DNA of 64,000 nt from Kingdonia uniflora (GCA_014058105.1 JACGCM010002742.1:372001-436000); one strand, 5' to 3'. Positions 10,112 through 25,260 are shown, counted from the stretch's first letter. The notes: generated by a model from the sequence alone, not told the origin. Numbers and translations: made by a program.

Positions 10112-13078
10112 CTAAGCTTTTCTAAACATCGGAGAGGTACAAAATCCGTTACCATCAAAAATTCAAACCGAAAATATTGCGATTCATTTCAGAATAATCT
10201 AAGCATATTGTCGAATGATACAAAAGTCTTAAAAATTATCTAAACTCTAAAATGAGTTGTCGGTAGCCAAGCTTCTTCGAATTGCGATCTAAAGCATCGG
10301 TGAGGTGCGAAATCCGCACCGGTCAAAAATTCAAACCGGGGGTATTGCGATTCATTTGGTAACTATCCTAGCATAGTGTCGGTCGAAGCGAAACTCTTAA
10401 AAATGACCCAACATCTTAAATGACATTTTGGTAGCCAAGCTTCTCTGAAAGGCGATATAAAGCATCGGACTGGTACAAAATCCATACCGGTCAAAAATTC
10501 AAACCGGGAGTGCATCATTTCATTTGGGAATAATCCTAGCATGTTGTCGGGCGAGACCAAACTTTTTGAAATGATTGAACCTCTCAAATGAGTTGCCGTT
10601 AGCCAAGCATCTCAGAATAGCGATCTAAAGCAATGGATAGGTAGGGAATTCGTACCGGTCAAAAATTCAAACCGGGTGTATGGCGATTCAATTGGTAACT
10701 ATATGCATGTATTTGGTTGTAACGAAACTCTTCAAAATGATCAAACCTCTAAAACGAGTTGTCGGTAGCCAAGCTTCTCCGAATTGATATCTAAAGCATC
10801 GGTGAGGTACGAAATCCGTACTGGTCAAAAATTCATACCTGGTGTATTGCAATTCATTTGGTAACTATCCTAGTTTGAATTTGGTCGAAGAAAAATTGTT
10901 AAAAATGATCCTACCTTTCAAATGACATGCCGGTAGCAAAGCTTCTCTAAATAGCGACCTAAAGCATCGGAGAGATACCAAATCGGTACCAGTCAAAAAT
11001 TCAAGCGGGGATTATAGCAATTTATTTGGTAACCATCCAAGCCTATTTTCGGTCAAAACAAAGCACTTCAAAAATATCCAAAATCTCAAACGAGTTGCTG
11101 GTAGCCATTCTTCTCTGTATTGGGATATAAATTGTCGGAGAGGTACAAAACCCTTTAAGAATAATCCTAGCATATTGACGAATGAAGTGAAATTCATTGA
11201 AGCGAACGAGCCTCTCAAATGACTTGCCGGTAACCAAGCTTTTCTGAATTGCGATCTAAAACATCGGAGAGGTACAAAATCCCATCCGGCCAAAAATTTA
11301 AGCCGGGAATATTGCGATTCATTTCGGAAACTATCCTAGCATGTTGTCGGGCGATACGAAAGTCTTAAAAATGATCTAAACTCTCAAACTAGATGCCGGT
11401 AGCCAAGCTTTCCCGAATTGCGATCGAAAGTATCCGAGTGGTACGAAATCCGTTCCGGTCAAAAATTCAAACCGGGAATATTACGATTCATTTCGGAACA
11501 ATCCTTGCATATTATCGGATGATACAAAAGTCTTAACAATGAACCAAACTCTCAAACGAGTTGGCGATAGCCAAGCTTCTCTCAATTGCGATCTAAAGCG
11601 TCGGAGAGGAACAAAATTGGTACCGGTTAAAAATACAAATCGGGATCATTGCGATTCATTTGGTTACAATCCTTGCATATTTTTTTCTCAAGAAGAAACT
11701 TTAAAAAAATATTCAACCTCTCAAATGGCTTACTGGCAGCAATGCTCCTCCGTATTGCGATGAAAAGCATCAGAGAGTTACAAAATCCGCACCGGTCAAA
11801 ATTTTTTACCGGGAATATATATATTGATTTAGGAACAATCCTAGCATGTTGTCGGGCAAGGCCAAACTTTTAGAAATGATCGAGCCTCTCAAATGAGTTG
11901 TCGTTAGCCTTGCTTCTCTGAATTTGCGATCTAAATCATCGAAGGGGTTTAAAATATGTTCTGCTCAAAAATTAAAATTGGGAGAATTACGAATCATTTG
12001 AAAACTATCCTAGCATTGTGTCGGTCGAAACCAAACTCTTAAAAGTGCTTTAACTTCGCAAACGAGTTGCCGGTAGCTAAGCTTCTCCAAATTGCGATCT
12101 AAAACATTAGAGCGGTAAAAAATCCGTTCTGGTCAAAAATTCAGACCGGTAATATTGCGATTCATTTTAGAACAATCCCAGCATGTTGTCGGGCGATATA
12201 AAAGTCTGAAAATTAATCCAAACTTTCAAACGAGGTACCGGTTGCCAAGCTTCTCCGAAATGCGATCTAAAGCATCGGGGAGGTTCGAAATCCGTAACGA
12301 TTAAAAATTCATGCTGAGAGTATTGCGATTCATTTGGTCACTATCCTAGCATGTATTTGGTCAAGAAGAAACTCTTAAAAATGATAAAATCTCTCAAACG
12401 ACTTGCCGGTAGCAAAGCTTCTCTGAATAGTGATCTAAAGCATCGGAGAGGTTTAAAACCTGCACCGGTCAAAAATTCAAACCGGGAGTATTATTCTTTT
12501 GGAAACTATCCTTGCATGGTGTCGGTCGAAGCGAAACTCTTAAAAATGAATCAACCTCTCAAATGTGTTGCCGGTAGCCAAACTTCATCAAATTGCGATG
12601 TAAAGCATCGGAGAGGTTCGAAATCCGTACCGGTTTAAATATCAAACCGAGAGTATTGCAATTCATTTGGTAACAATCCTAGCATGTAATTGATTGAAAT
12701 GCAACTTTTAAAAATGATATAACCTCTCAAACAACTTGTCGGCAGCAAAGCATCCCTGGATAGGGATCTAAAGCATAGGAGAAGTATGAAATCGGTACCG
12801 GTAAAAAATTCAAACAAGGATTATAGCGATTCATTTGGTAACAATCCTAGCGTGTTTTTGGCCAATTCAAACTCGTCTAAGATATCGAACCTCTAAAATA
12901 AGTTGCATGTAGCCATGCTTCTACGTATTGCGATCAAAAGCGTCGGAGAGGTACTAAATCAGTACCTGACAAAAATTCAAACCGGAAGTATATCAATTAA
13001 GTTAGGAAAAATCCTAGCATTTTGTCAGGCGTGACCAAACTCTTTAAAAATGTAACCTCCCAAATGAGTTGCCGATAG
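10112..13078. repeat. 18-mer HOR unit 2 (2967 bp)
   Basis: Canonical unit bounded by the shortened-monomer marker at 10112 and 13079. It carries the 41-bp-deleted monomer at about 11158. Eighteen monomers with two fixed short ones account for a length about 54 bp below 18 x 168. Confidence 0.95.
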
Positions 13079-16050
13079 CTAAGCTTTTCTAAACATCGGA
13101 GAGGTACAAAATTCGTTACCATCAAAAATTCAAACCAGGAATATTGCGATTCATTTCAGAATAATCTAAGCATATTGTCGAATGATACAAAAGTCTTGAA
13201 AATGATCCAAACTCTCAAACGAGTTGCCGGTAGCCAAGCTTCTCTGAATTGCGATTTAAAGCACCGGTGAGGTACGAAATCTATACCGGTCAAAAATTCA
13301 AACCGGGAGTTTTGCGATTCATTTGGTAACTATCATAGCATAGTGTCGGTAAAAAAAAAACTCTTAAAAATGACCCAACCTCTTAAATGACTTTTCGGCA
13401 GCCAAACTTCTCTGAAAGGCGATCTAAAGCATCGGAGTGGTACGAAATCCATACCGGTCAAAAATTCAAACCGGGAGTACATCATTTCATTTAGGAACAA
13501 TTCTAGCATGTTGTCGGGCGAGACAAAACTTTTTGAAATGATTGAACCTCTCAAATTAGTTGCCGTTAGCCAAGCATCTCAGAATTGCGATCTAAAGCAA
13601 TGGATAGGCAGGGAATTTGTACCGGTCAAAAATTCAATCCGGGAGTATGGCGATTCATTTGGTAACTATTTTTGCATGCATTTTGTTGTAACGAAACTCT
13701 TCAAAATGATCGAACCTCTAAAACGAATTGTCGGTTCCCAACCTTCTCTGTATTGAGATCTAAAGCATCGGAGAGATACGAAATCCGTACTGGTCAAAAA
13801 TTCAAACCGGGAGTATTGTAATTCATTTGGTAACTATCTTTGCATGAATTTGGTCGATGAAATTTTTTCAAAAATGATCCTACCTTTCAAATGACATGCC
13901 GGTAGCAAAGCTTCTCTGAATAGCGACCTAAAGCATCGGAGAGATGCGAAATTGGTACCGGCCAAAAATTCAAACAGGGATTATAGCAATTCATTTGGTA
14001 ACATCCAAGCTTGTTTTTGGTCAAAACAAAATACTTCAAAAATATCCAACATCTCAAACGAGTTGCTGGTAGCCATCCTTCTTTGTATTGGGATATAAAT
14101 TATCGGAGAGGTACAAAACCCTATAAGAATAATCCTAGCATATTGGCGGGTGAGATGAAACTCATTGAAGCGAACGAGCCTCTCAAATGATTTGCCGGTA
14201 GCCAAGCTTTTCTGAATTGCAATCTAAAACATCGGAGAGGTTCAAAATCCTATCCGGTTAAAAATTTAAACTGGGAATATTGCGATTCATTTCGAAACAA
14301 TCCTAGCATGTTGTCGGGCGATACAAAAGTCATAAAAATGATCCAAACTCTAAAACTATATGCTGGTAGCCAAGCTTTCCCGAATTGCGATCTAAAGTAT
14401 CGGAGACGTATGAAATCTGTTTCGGTCAAAAATTCAAACCGGGAATATTACGAATCATTTTGGAACAATCCTAGCATATTGTCGGGCGATACAAAAGTCT
14501 TAACAATGAACCAAACTCTCAAACGAGTTGGCGATAGCCAAGCTTCTCTCAATTGCAATCTAAAGCGTCGGAGAGGAACAAAATTGGTACCGGTCGAAAA
14601 TACAAATCGGGATCATTGCTATTCATTTGGTTACAATCCTTGCATGTTTTTTGTCAAGAAGAAACTTTAAAAATATTCAACCTCTCAAATGGCTTACTGG
14701 CATCAATGCTCCTCCCTATTGCGATGAAAAGCATCGGAGAGTTACAAAATTCGTACCGGTCAAAAATTTTAACCGGGAATATATCGATTGATTTAGGAAC
14801 AATCCTAGCATGTTGTCGGGCGAGGCCAAACTTTTAGAAATGATCGAACCTCTCAAATGAGTTGCTGTTAGCCTTGCTTTTCTGAATTTGCTATCTAAAG
14901 CATCGAAGCGGTTTAAAATATGTTCCGCTCAAAAATTAAAACCGGGAGTATTGCGAATCATTTGAAAACTATCCTAGCATTGTGTCGGTTGAAACCAAAC
15001 TCTTAAAAGCACTCTAACTTCGCAAACGAGTTGCTGGTAGCTAAGCTTCTCCAAATTGCGTTCTTAAACATTAGAGCGGTAAAAAGTCCGTTCCGGTCAA
15101 AAATTCAAACCGGCTATATTGCGATTCATTTCGGAACAATCCTAGCATGTTGTCAGGCGATATAAAAGTCTGAAAATTAATCCAAACTCTCAAACGAGGT
15201 ACCGGTTGCCAAGCTTCTCCGAAATGCGATCTAAAGCATCGTGGAGGTTCGAAATCCGTAACGATCAAAAATTCATACCGGGAGTATTGCAATTCATTTG
15301 GTCACTATCCTAGCATGTATTTGGTCAAGAAGAAACTCTTAAAAATGATGAAATCTCTCAAACGAGTTGCTGGTAGCAATGCTTCTCTGAATAGTGATCT
15401 AAAGCACCGGAGTGGTTTAAAATCTGTACCGGTCAAAAATTCAAACCGGGAGTATTGGGATTCTTTTGGAAACTATCCTTTCATGGTGTCGGTCGAAGCG
15501 AAACTCTTAAAAATGAATCAACCTCCCAAACGTGTTGCCGGTAGCCAAGCTTCTTCGAATTGCGATCTAAAGCATCGGTGAGGTACGAAATCCGTACCGG
15601 TCTAAAATTCAAACAGGGAGTATTGCAATTCATTTGGTAACAATCCTAGCATGTAATTGATTGAAATGCAACATTTAAAAATGATTTAACCTCTCACTCA
15701 AACGACTTTTCGGTAGCAAAACATCCCTAGATAGCGATCTAAGGAATCGGAGAAGTATGAAATCGACACCGGTCAAAAATTCAAACCAGAATTATAACGA
15801 TTCATTTGGTAACAATCCTAGCGTGTTTTCGGTCAATGCAAAACTCGTTTAAGATATCAAACCTCTAAAATGAGTTGTTTGTAGCCATGCTTCTCGGTAT
15901 TGCGATCAAAAGCGTCGTAGAGGTACGAAATCAGTACCTGTCAAAAATTCAAACCGAAAGTATATCAATTAAGTTAGGAAGCATCCTAACATGTTGTCAG
16001 GCGTGACCAAACACTTTAAAAATGTAACCTCCCAAATTAGCTGACGGTAG
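13079..16050. repeat. 18-mer HOR unit 3 (2972 bp)
   Basis: Canonical unit bounded by the marker at 13079 and 16051, with the deleted-monomer marker at 14126. The order of monomer variants matches units 2 and 4. The two short monomers measure about 127 bp and 153 bp between equivalent motifs. Confidence 0.95.
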
Positions 16051-19020
16051 CTAAGCTTTTCTAAACATCGGAGAGGTACAAAATCCGTTACCATCAAAAA
16101 CTCAAACCGGGAATATTGCCATTCATTTCGGAATAATCTAAGCATATTGTCGAATGATACAAAAGTCTTAAAAATGATCCAAACTCTCAAGCGAGTTGCC
16201 GGTAGCCAAGCTTCTCTAAATTGCGATATAAAGCAACGGTGAGGTGCGAAATCCGTACCGTTCAAAAATTCAAACCGGAAGTATTGCGACTCATTTGGTA
16301 ACTATCCTAGCATGGTGTCGGTCGAAACGAAACTCTTAAAAATGACCCAACCTCTTAAATGACTTTTCGGTAGCCAAGCTTCTCTGAAAGGCGATCTAAA
16401 GGATCGGAGTGGTACAAAATCCGTACCGGTCAAAAATTCAAACCGGGAGTACATCATTTCATTTAGGAACAATCCTAGCACGTTGTTGGGCGAGACCAAA
16501 CTTTTTGAAATTATTGAACCTCTCAAATGAGTTGCCGTTAGCCAAACATCTTAGAATCGCGATCTAAAGCAATGGATAGGCAGGAAATTTGTACCGGTCA
16601 TAAATTCAAGCCGGGAGTATGGCGATTCATTTGGTAACTATCTTTGCATGTATTTTGTTGTAATGAAACTCTTTAAAATGATCGAACCTCTAAAACGAGT
16701 TGTCGGTGGCCAAGCTTCTCCGAATTGAGATCTAAAGCATCGGAGAGGTACGAAATCCGTATTGGTCAAAAATTCAAACCGGGAGTATTGCAATTCATTT
16801 GGTAACTATCCTGGCATGAATTTGGTCGATGAAAAATTCTTAAAAATGATCCTACCTTTCAAATGACATGCCGGTAGCAAAGCTTCTCTAAATAGCGACA
16901 TAAGGCATCGATAAGTTACGAAATCGGTACCGGTCTATAATTCAAGCTGTGATAATAACAATTCATTTGGTAACATCCAAGCTTGTTTTCGGTCAAAACA
17001 AAACACTTGAAAAATATCCAACATCTCAAACGAGTTGCTGGTAGCCATCATTCTCTGTATTGGGATATAAATTGTCGGAGAGGTACAAAATCCTATAAGA
17101 ATAATTCTAGCATATTACCGGGTGAGATGAAACTCATTGAAGCGAACGAGCCACTCAAATGACTTGGCGGTAGCAAAGCTTTTCCGAATTGCCACTTAAA
17201 ACATCGGAGAGGTACAAAATCCCATCCGGTCAAAAATTTAAACTGGGAATATTGCGATTCATTTCGGAACTATCCTAGGATATTGTCGGGCGATACGAAA
17301 GTCTTAAAAATGTTCGAAACACTAAAACGAGATGCCGGTAGCCAAGCTTCCCCGAATTGTAATCTAAAGTATCGGAGAGGTATAAAATCCGTTTCGGTCA
17401 AAAATTCAAACCGGGAATATTACGATTCATTTCGGAACAATCCTAGCATATTGATGGGCGATGCAAAAGTCTAAACCATGAACCAAACTCTCAAACGAGT
17501 TGCCGATAGACAAGCTTCACTCAATTGCGATCTAAAGCGTCGGAGAGGAACAAAATCGGTACCGATTAAAAATACAAATTGGGATCATTGCGATTCATTT
17601 GGTTACAATCCTTGCATGTTTTTTGTCAAGAAGAAACTTTAAAAAAATATTCAACTTCTCAAATGGCTTACTGGCAGCAATGCTCCTCCGCATTGCTATG
17701 AAAAGCATCGGAGAGTTACGAAATCCGTACCGGTCAAAATTTTTATACGGGAATATATCGATTGATTTAGGAACAATTCTAACATGTTGTCGGGCGAGGC
17801 CAAACTTTTAGAAATGATCGAACCTCTCAAATGGGTTGCTGTTAGCCAAGCTTCTACGAATTTGCGATCTAAAGCATCGAAGAGGTTTAAAATATGTTCT
17901 GCTCAATAATTAAAACTGGGAGTATTGCGAATCATTTGGTAACTATCCTAGCATTGTGTCGGTCAAAACGAAACTTTTTAAAGCGATCTAACTTCGCAAC
18001 CGAGTTGTCGGTAGCTAAGCTTCTCCGAATTGCGATCTAAAACATTAGAGTGGTAAAATATTCGTCCTGTTCAAAAATTCAAACTGGTAATATTGCGATT
18101 CATTTCGAAACAATTCTAGCATGTAGTCGGGCGATCTGAATATCTGAAAAATAATCCAAACTCTCAAACGAGGTACCGGTTGCCAAGCTTCTCCGAAATG
18201 CGATCTAAAGCTTCGGGGAGCTTCGAAATCCGTATCGATCAAAAATTCATACTGGGAGTATTGCGATTCATTTGGTCACTATCCTAGCATGTATTTTGTC
18301 AAGAAGAAACTCTTAAAAATGATGAAATCTCTCAAACGACATGCTTGTAGAAAAACTTCTCTGAATAGTGATCTAAAGCATCGGAGAGGTTTAAAATCGG
18401 TACCAGTCAAAAATTCAAATCGGGATTATTGCGATTCATTTGGAAACTATCTTTGCATGGTGTCGGTCGAAACGAAACTCTTAAAATTGAATTAACCTCT
18501 CAAACGTGTTGCCGGTAGCCAAGCTTCTTCAAATTGCGATTTGAAGCGTCGGAGATGTACGAAATCCGTACCGGTCAAAAATTCAAACCGGGATTATTGC
18601 AATTCATTTGGTAACAATCCTAGCATGTAATTGATTGAAATGTAACTTTTAAAAATGATATAACCTCTCAAACGACTTGCCGGTAGCAAAGCATCCCTGG
18701 ATAGCTATTTAAAGCATAGGAGAAGTATGAAATCGGTACCTGTTAAAAATTCAAACCAGGATTATAGCGATTCATTTGGTAACAATCCTAGCGTGTTTTT
18801 GGTCAATACAAAACACGTCTAAGATATCCCACCTCTAAATTGTGCTGTTTGTTGCCATGCTTCTCCTTATTGCGATCAAATGCGTCTGAGAGGTGCGAAA
18901 TCAGTACCTGTCAAAAATTTAAACCGGGAGTATATCAATTAAGTTAGGAACAATCCTAGCATGTTGTCAGGCGTGACCAAACTCTTTAAAAATGTAGCCT
19001 CCCAAATAAGTTGCCGGTAG
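16051..19020. repeat. 18-mer HOR unit 4 (2970 bp)
   Basis: Reference unit, in which I followed all 18 monomer types one after another, for example the variants ending in TATTGTCGAATGAT (16150), TGAATTTGGTCGATG (16820), TTTTTTGTCAAGAAG (17620) and TGTAATTGATTG (18630). Marker at 16051 and 19021; deleted-monomer marker at 17098. Confidence 0.95.
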
Positions 19021-21774
19021 CTAAGCTTTTCTAAACATCGGTGAGGTACAAAATCCGTTACCATCAAAAATTCAAATCGAGAATATTGCGATTCATTTCG
19101 GAATAATCTAAGCATATTGTCGAATGATACAAAAGTCTTAAAAATGATCCAAACTCTCAAACGAGTTGCCGGTAGCCAAGCTTCTCCGAATTCCGATTTA
19201 AAGCATCGGTGAGGTGCGAAATCCGTACCGGTCAAAAATTTATATCGAGAGTATTTCGATTCATTTGGTAACTATCCTAGCATGGTGTCGGTCGAAATGA
19301 AACTCTTAAAAATGACCCAACCTCTTAAATGACTTTTCGGTAGCCAAGCTTCTCTGAAAGGCGATCTAAAGCATCAGAGTGGTACGAAATCCGTTCCGGT
19401 CAAAAATTCAAACTAGGAGTATGGCGACCATTTGGTAACAATCTTTGCATGTATCTAGTTGTAACGAAACTTTTCAAAATGATCGAACCTCTAAAACGAG
19501 TTGCCGGTAGCCAAGCTTCTCCAAATTGAGATCTAAAGAGCATCGGAGAGGTACGAAATCCGTACTGGGAAAAAATTTAAACCGGGAGTATTGCAATTCA
19601 TTTGGTAACTATCCTAGCATGAATTTGGTCGATGAAAAATTCTTAAAAATGATCCTACCCTTCAAATGACATGCCGGTAGAAAAGCTTCTTTAAATAGCG
19701 ACCTAAAGCATCAGAGAGATATGAAATCGGTATCGGTCAAAAATTCAAGCGGGGATTACAACAATTCATTTGGTAACCATCCAAGCTTGTTTTCGATCAA
19801 ATCAAAACACTTAAAAAATATTCAACATCTCAAACGAGTTGCTGGTAGCCATCCTTCTCTTTATTGGGATATAAATGGTCGGAGAGGTACAAAATCCTAT
19901 AAGAATAATCCAAGCATATTGTCGGGTGAGATGAAACTCATTGAAGCGAACGAACCTCTCAAATGACTAGCCGGTAGTGAATCTTTTCCGATTTGCGATC
20001 TAAAACATCAGAGAGGTACAAAATCCCATCCGTTCAAAAATTTAAATCGGGAATATTACGATTCATTTCGGAACTATCCTAGCATGTTGTCGGGCGATAC
20101 GAAAGTCTTAAAAATGATCCAAACTCACAAACGAGACGCCGGTAGCCAAGCTTCCCCAAATTGTGATCTAAAGTACTAGAGAGAGGTACGAAATCCGTTC
20201 CGGTCAAAAATTCAAACTGAGAATAATACGATTAATTTCGGAACATTCCTAGCATATTGTCGGGCGATACAGAAGTCTTAACAATGAACCAAACTCTCAA
20301 AGGAGTTGCTGATAGCCAAGCTTCTCTCAATTGCGATCTAAAGCGTCGTAGAGGATCAAAATCGGTACTGGTCAAAAAATTCAAACCAGGATCATTGCGA
20401 TTCATTTGGTTACAATCCTAGAATGTTTTCGGTCAAGAAGAAACTGTAAAAAAATATTCAACCTCTCAAATGGCTTACTGGTAGCAATGCTCCTCCGCAT
20501 TGCGATGAAAAGCATCGGAGAGTTACAAAATCCGTAACGGTCAAAAATTTTAACCGGGAATATATCGATTGATTTAGGAACAATCCTAGCATGTTGTAGG
20601 GCGAACCCAAACTTTTAGAAATGATCAAACTTCTCAAATGAGTTGCCGTTAGCCTTCTCCGAATTTGCGATCTAAAGCATCGAAGAGGTTTAAAATATGT
20701 TCTGTTCAAAAATTAAAACCGGGAGTATTGGGAATCATTTGGTAACTATCCAAGCATTGTGTCGGTCGAAACGAAACTCTTAAAAGCGATCTAACTTCGC
20801 AAACGAGTTGCCGGTAGCTAAGCTTCTCCGAATTGCTATCTAAAACATTAGAGCCGTAAAAAATCCGTCCCGGTCAAAAATTCAAACCGGTAATAATGCG
20901 ATTCATTTCGGAACAATCCTAGCATGTTGTCGGGCGATTGGAAAGTCTGAAAAATAATCCAAACTCTCATTGGTGGTACCGGTTGCCAAGCTTCTCCGAA
21001 ATATGATCTAAAGCATCGGAGAGGTTCGAAATCCCTATCGATCAAAAATTCGTACCGGGAGTACTGCGATTCGTTTGGTCACTATCCTAGTATGTATTTG
21101 GTCAAGAAGAAACTCTTAAAAATGATGAAATTTTTCAATAGACTTGCCGGTAGCAAAGCTTCTATGAATAGTGATCTAAAGCATCGGAGAGGTTTAAAAT
21201 CTGTACCGGTCAAAGATTCAAACCGGGAGTATTGCGATTAATTTGGAAACTATCTTTGCATGGTGTCGGCTGAAGCGATACTCTTAAAAATGAATCAACC
21301 TCTCAAACGTGTTGCCGGTAGCCAAGCTTCTTCAAATTGCGAACTAAAGCATCGGAGAGATACGAAATCCGTACTGGTCAAAAATTCAAACCGAGAGTAT
21401 TACAATTCATTGGGTAACTATCTTAGCATGTAACCGGTAGCAAAGTATCCCTGAATAGCGATCTAAAGCATCGGAGAAGTATGAAATCGGTACTGGTCAT
21501 AAATTCAAACTAGGATAATATCAATTCATTTGGTAACAATCCTAGCGTGCTTTCGGTCAATACAAAACTCGTCTAAGATATCCCACCTCTAAAAGGAGTT
21601 GCTGGTAGCGACGCTTCTCCGTATTGTGATCAAAAGCGTCGGTGAGGTACGAAATCAGTACCTGTCAAAAATTCAAACCGGGAATATATTAATTAAGTTA
21701 GGAACAATCCTAGCATGTTGCCAGGCGTGACCAAACTCTTTAAAAATGTGACCTTCCAAATGAGTTGCCGGTAG
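19021..21774. repeat. 18-mer HOR unit 5 with deletions (2754 bp)
   Basis: About 216 bp shorter than unit 4. One whole monomer, the CATCATTTCATTTAGG variant, is missing near 19420, so the spacing to the deleted-monomer marker at 19902 is 168 bp less than in unit 4. A further loss of about 48 bp lies at about 21428, where CATGTAA runs directly into CCGGTAGC. Confidence 0.92.
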
Positions 21775-24700
21775 CTAAGCTTTTCTAAACATCTGAGAGG
21801 TACAAAATCCGATACCATCAAAAATTCAAACCGGGAATATTGCGGTTCATTTCGGAATAATCTAAGCATATTTGTGAATGATACAAAAGTCTTAAAAATG
21901 ATCCAAACTCTCAAACGAGATGCCGGTAGCCAAGCTTCCCCGAATTACAATCTAAAGTACCGGAGAGGTACGAAATCCGTTCCGGTCTAAAATACAAACC
22001 GGGAATATTACGATTCATTTCGGAACAATCCTAGCATATTGTTGGGCGATACTAAAGTTTTAACAATGAACCAAACTCTCAAACGAGTTATCGATAGCCA
22101 AGCTTCTCCCAATTGCGATCTAAAGCGCCAGAGAGGAACAAAATCGGTACCGGTCATAAATTCAAACCGGGATCATTGCGATTCATTTGGTTAGAATCCT
22201 AACATGTTTTTGGTCAAGAAGAAACTCTAAAAAATTATTTAACCTCTCAAATGGCTTACTGACTGCAACCGCATTGCGATGAAAAGTATCGGAGAGTTAC
22301 GAAATCCGTAACGGTCAAAAATTTTAACCGGGAATTTATCGATTGATTTAGGAACAATCCAAGCATGTTGCCGGGCGAGGCCAAACTTTAAGAAATGATC
22401 GAACCTCTCAAATGGGTTGCCGTTAGCCAAGCTTCTCCGAATTTGCGATCTAAACCATCGACATATGTTCTGCTCAAAAATTAAAACCAGGAGTATTGTG
22501 AATCATTTGGTAACTATCCTAGCATTGTGTCGGTCAAAACGAAACTCTTTAAAGCGTTCTAACTTCGCAAACGAGTTGTCGGTAGCTAAGCTTCTCCGAA
22601 TTGTGATCTAAAACATTAGAGTTGTAAAAAATTCGTTCTGGTCAAAAATTTAAACTGGTAATATTGCGATTCATTTCGGAACAATCCCAGCATGTAGTCG
22701 GGCGATCTGAATGCCTAAAAATTAATCCAAACTCTCAAACGGGGTACCGGTTGCCAAACTTCTCCGAAATGCGATCTAAAGCATCGGGGAGGTTCGAAAT
22801 CCGTATCGATCAAAGATTCATACTGGGAGTATTGAGATTCATTTGGTCACTATCCTAGCATGTATTTTGTCAAGAAGAAACTCTTAAAAATGATGAAATC
22901 TCTCAAATGACTTGCTGGTAGAAAAACTTCTCTGAATAGTGATCTAAAGCATCAGAGAGGTTTAAAATCTGTACCAGTCAAAAATTTAAACTGAGAGTAT
23001 TGCGATTCATTTGGAAACTATCTTTGCATGGTGTCGGTCGAAGCAAAACTCTTAAAAATGAATCAACCTTTCAAACGTATTTTCGCTAGCCAAGCTTCTT
23101 CAAATTGCGATCTAAAGCATCGGAGATGTACGAAATCCGTACCGGTCAAAAATTCAAACCGGGAATATTGCAATTCATTTGATAACTATCCTAGCATGTA
23201 ATTGATTGAAATGCAACTGTTTAAAGTGATATAACCTCTCAAACGACTTGCCGGTAGCAAAGCATCCTTGGATAGCGATTTAAAGCATCGTAGAAGTATG
23301 AAATCGGTACCGGTTAAAAATTCAAACCAGGATTATAGCGATTAATTTGGTAACAATCCTAGCGTGTTTTTTATCAATACAAAACTCGTCTAAGATATCC
23401 GACCTCTAAATTGAGTTGCTTGTAGCCATGCTTCCCCGTATTGCGATCAAAAGCGCCGGAGAGGTACGAAATCAGAACCTGTCAAAAATTCAAACCGGGA
23501 GTATATCAATTAAGTTAGGAATAATCCTAGCATGTTGTTAGGCGTGACCAAACTCTTAACAATGATCCAAACTTTCAAACGAGTTGCCGATAGACAAGCT
23601 TCTCTCAATGGCGATCTAAAGCGTCGGAGAGGAACAAAATCGGTACCGATCAAAAATACAAATTGGGATCATTGCGATTCATTTGGTTACAATCCTTGCA
23701 TGTTATTTGTCAAGAAGAAACTTTAAAAAAATATTCAACTTCTCAAATGGCTTACTGGCAGCAATGCTCCTCCGCATTGCTATGAAAAGCATCGGAGAGT
23801 TACGAAATCCGTACCGGTCAAATTTTTTAACCGGGAATATATCGATTGAATTAGGAACAATTCTAGCATGTTGTCGGGCGAGACCAAACTTTTAGAAATG
23901 ATCGAACCTCTCAAATGGGTTGCCGTTAGCCAAGCTTCTACGAATTTGCGATTTAAAGCATCGAAGATGTTTAAAATATGTTTTGCTCAATAATTAAAAT
24001 TGGGAGTATTGCGAATCATTTGGTAACTATCCTAGCATTGTGTCGGTCGAAACGAAACTCTTTAAAGCGATCTAACTTCACAACCGAGTTGTCTGTAGCT
24101 AAGCTTCTCCGAATTGCGATCTAAAACATTAGAGCGGTAAAAATACCGTTCCGTTCAAAAATTCAAATCGGTAATAATGCGATTCATTTCATAATAATCC
24201 TTGCATGTTGTCGGGCGATATGAAAGTCTAAAAAATAATCCAATCTCTCAAACGAGGTACCGGTTGTCAAGCTTTTCCGAAATGCGATCTAAAGTATCGG
24301 GGAGGTTCGAAATCCGTATCGATCAAAAATTTATACTGGGAGTATTGCGATTCATTTGGTTACTATCCTTGCATGTATTTGGTCAAGAAGAAACTCTTGA
24401 AAATGATGAAATCTCTGAAATGACTTGCCGGTAGCAAAGCTTCTCTGAATAGTGATCTAAAGCATCGGAGAGGTTTAAAATCTGTACCGGTCAAAAAGTC
24501 ATACCAGGAGTATTGCGATTCATTTGGAAACTATATTTGCATGGTGTCGGTCGAAACGAAACTCTTAAAAATGAATCAACCTCTCACACGTGTTGCCGGT
24601 TGCCAAGCTTCTTCAAATTGCGATCTAAAGCATCGTAGAGGTACGAAATCAGTATCGGTCAAAAATTCAAGCCGGGAGTATTGCAATTCATTTGGTAACT

Positions 24701-25260
24701 ATCCTAGCAAGTAATTGATTGAAATGCAACTTTTAAAAAATATATAAACTCTCAAACGACTTGCCGGTTGCAAAGTATCCCTGGATTGCGATCAAAAGCG
24801 TCGGAGAGGTACGAAATCAGTACCTGTCTAAAATTCAAACCGGGAGTATATCAATTAAGTTAGGAACAATCTAGCATGTTGTCGGGCGTGACCAATCTTT
24901 TAGAAATGATCGAACTTCTAAAATGAGTTGCCGTTAGCCAAGCTTCTCTGAATCGTGATCTAAAGCATCGTAGAGGTGCGAAATTCGTACCGGTCAATAA
25001 TTAAAACCGGGAGTATGGCGATTCATTTTGTAAGTATCTTTGCATGTATTTGGTTGTAAACAATCTCTTAAAAATGATCCATCCTCTCAAATGAGTTACG
25101 GGTAGCCAAGCTTCTCTGAATTGAGATCTAAAGCATCGGAGAGGTACGAAAATCCATACTGGTCGAAATTTCAAACTGGGAGTATTGCAATTCATTTGTT
25201 AACTATCCTAGCATGATTTTGGTCGACGCAAAATTCTTAGAAATGAACCTACCTTTCAAA
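21775..25260. repeat. Scrambled 18-mer HOR segment
   Basis: Begins with the usual marker at 21775, but monomer order then jumps. Near 21900 about seven monomers of the 18-mer are skipped. Near 23545 the order returns to the middle of the unit, so the stretch 22.2-23.5 kb is largely repeated at 23.6-24.8 kb. Near 24785 one whole monomer is skipped. Two more monomers follow and the segment ends at an out-of-phase junction at 25256-25261. The copies share private variants (GATAGACAAGC at about 17510 and 23590), which suggests they derive from a unit like unit 4. Confidence 0.88.
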
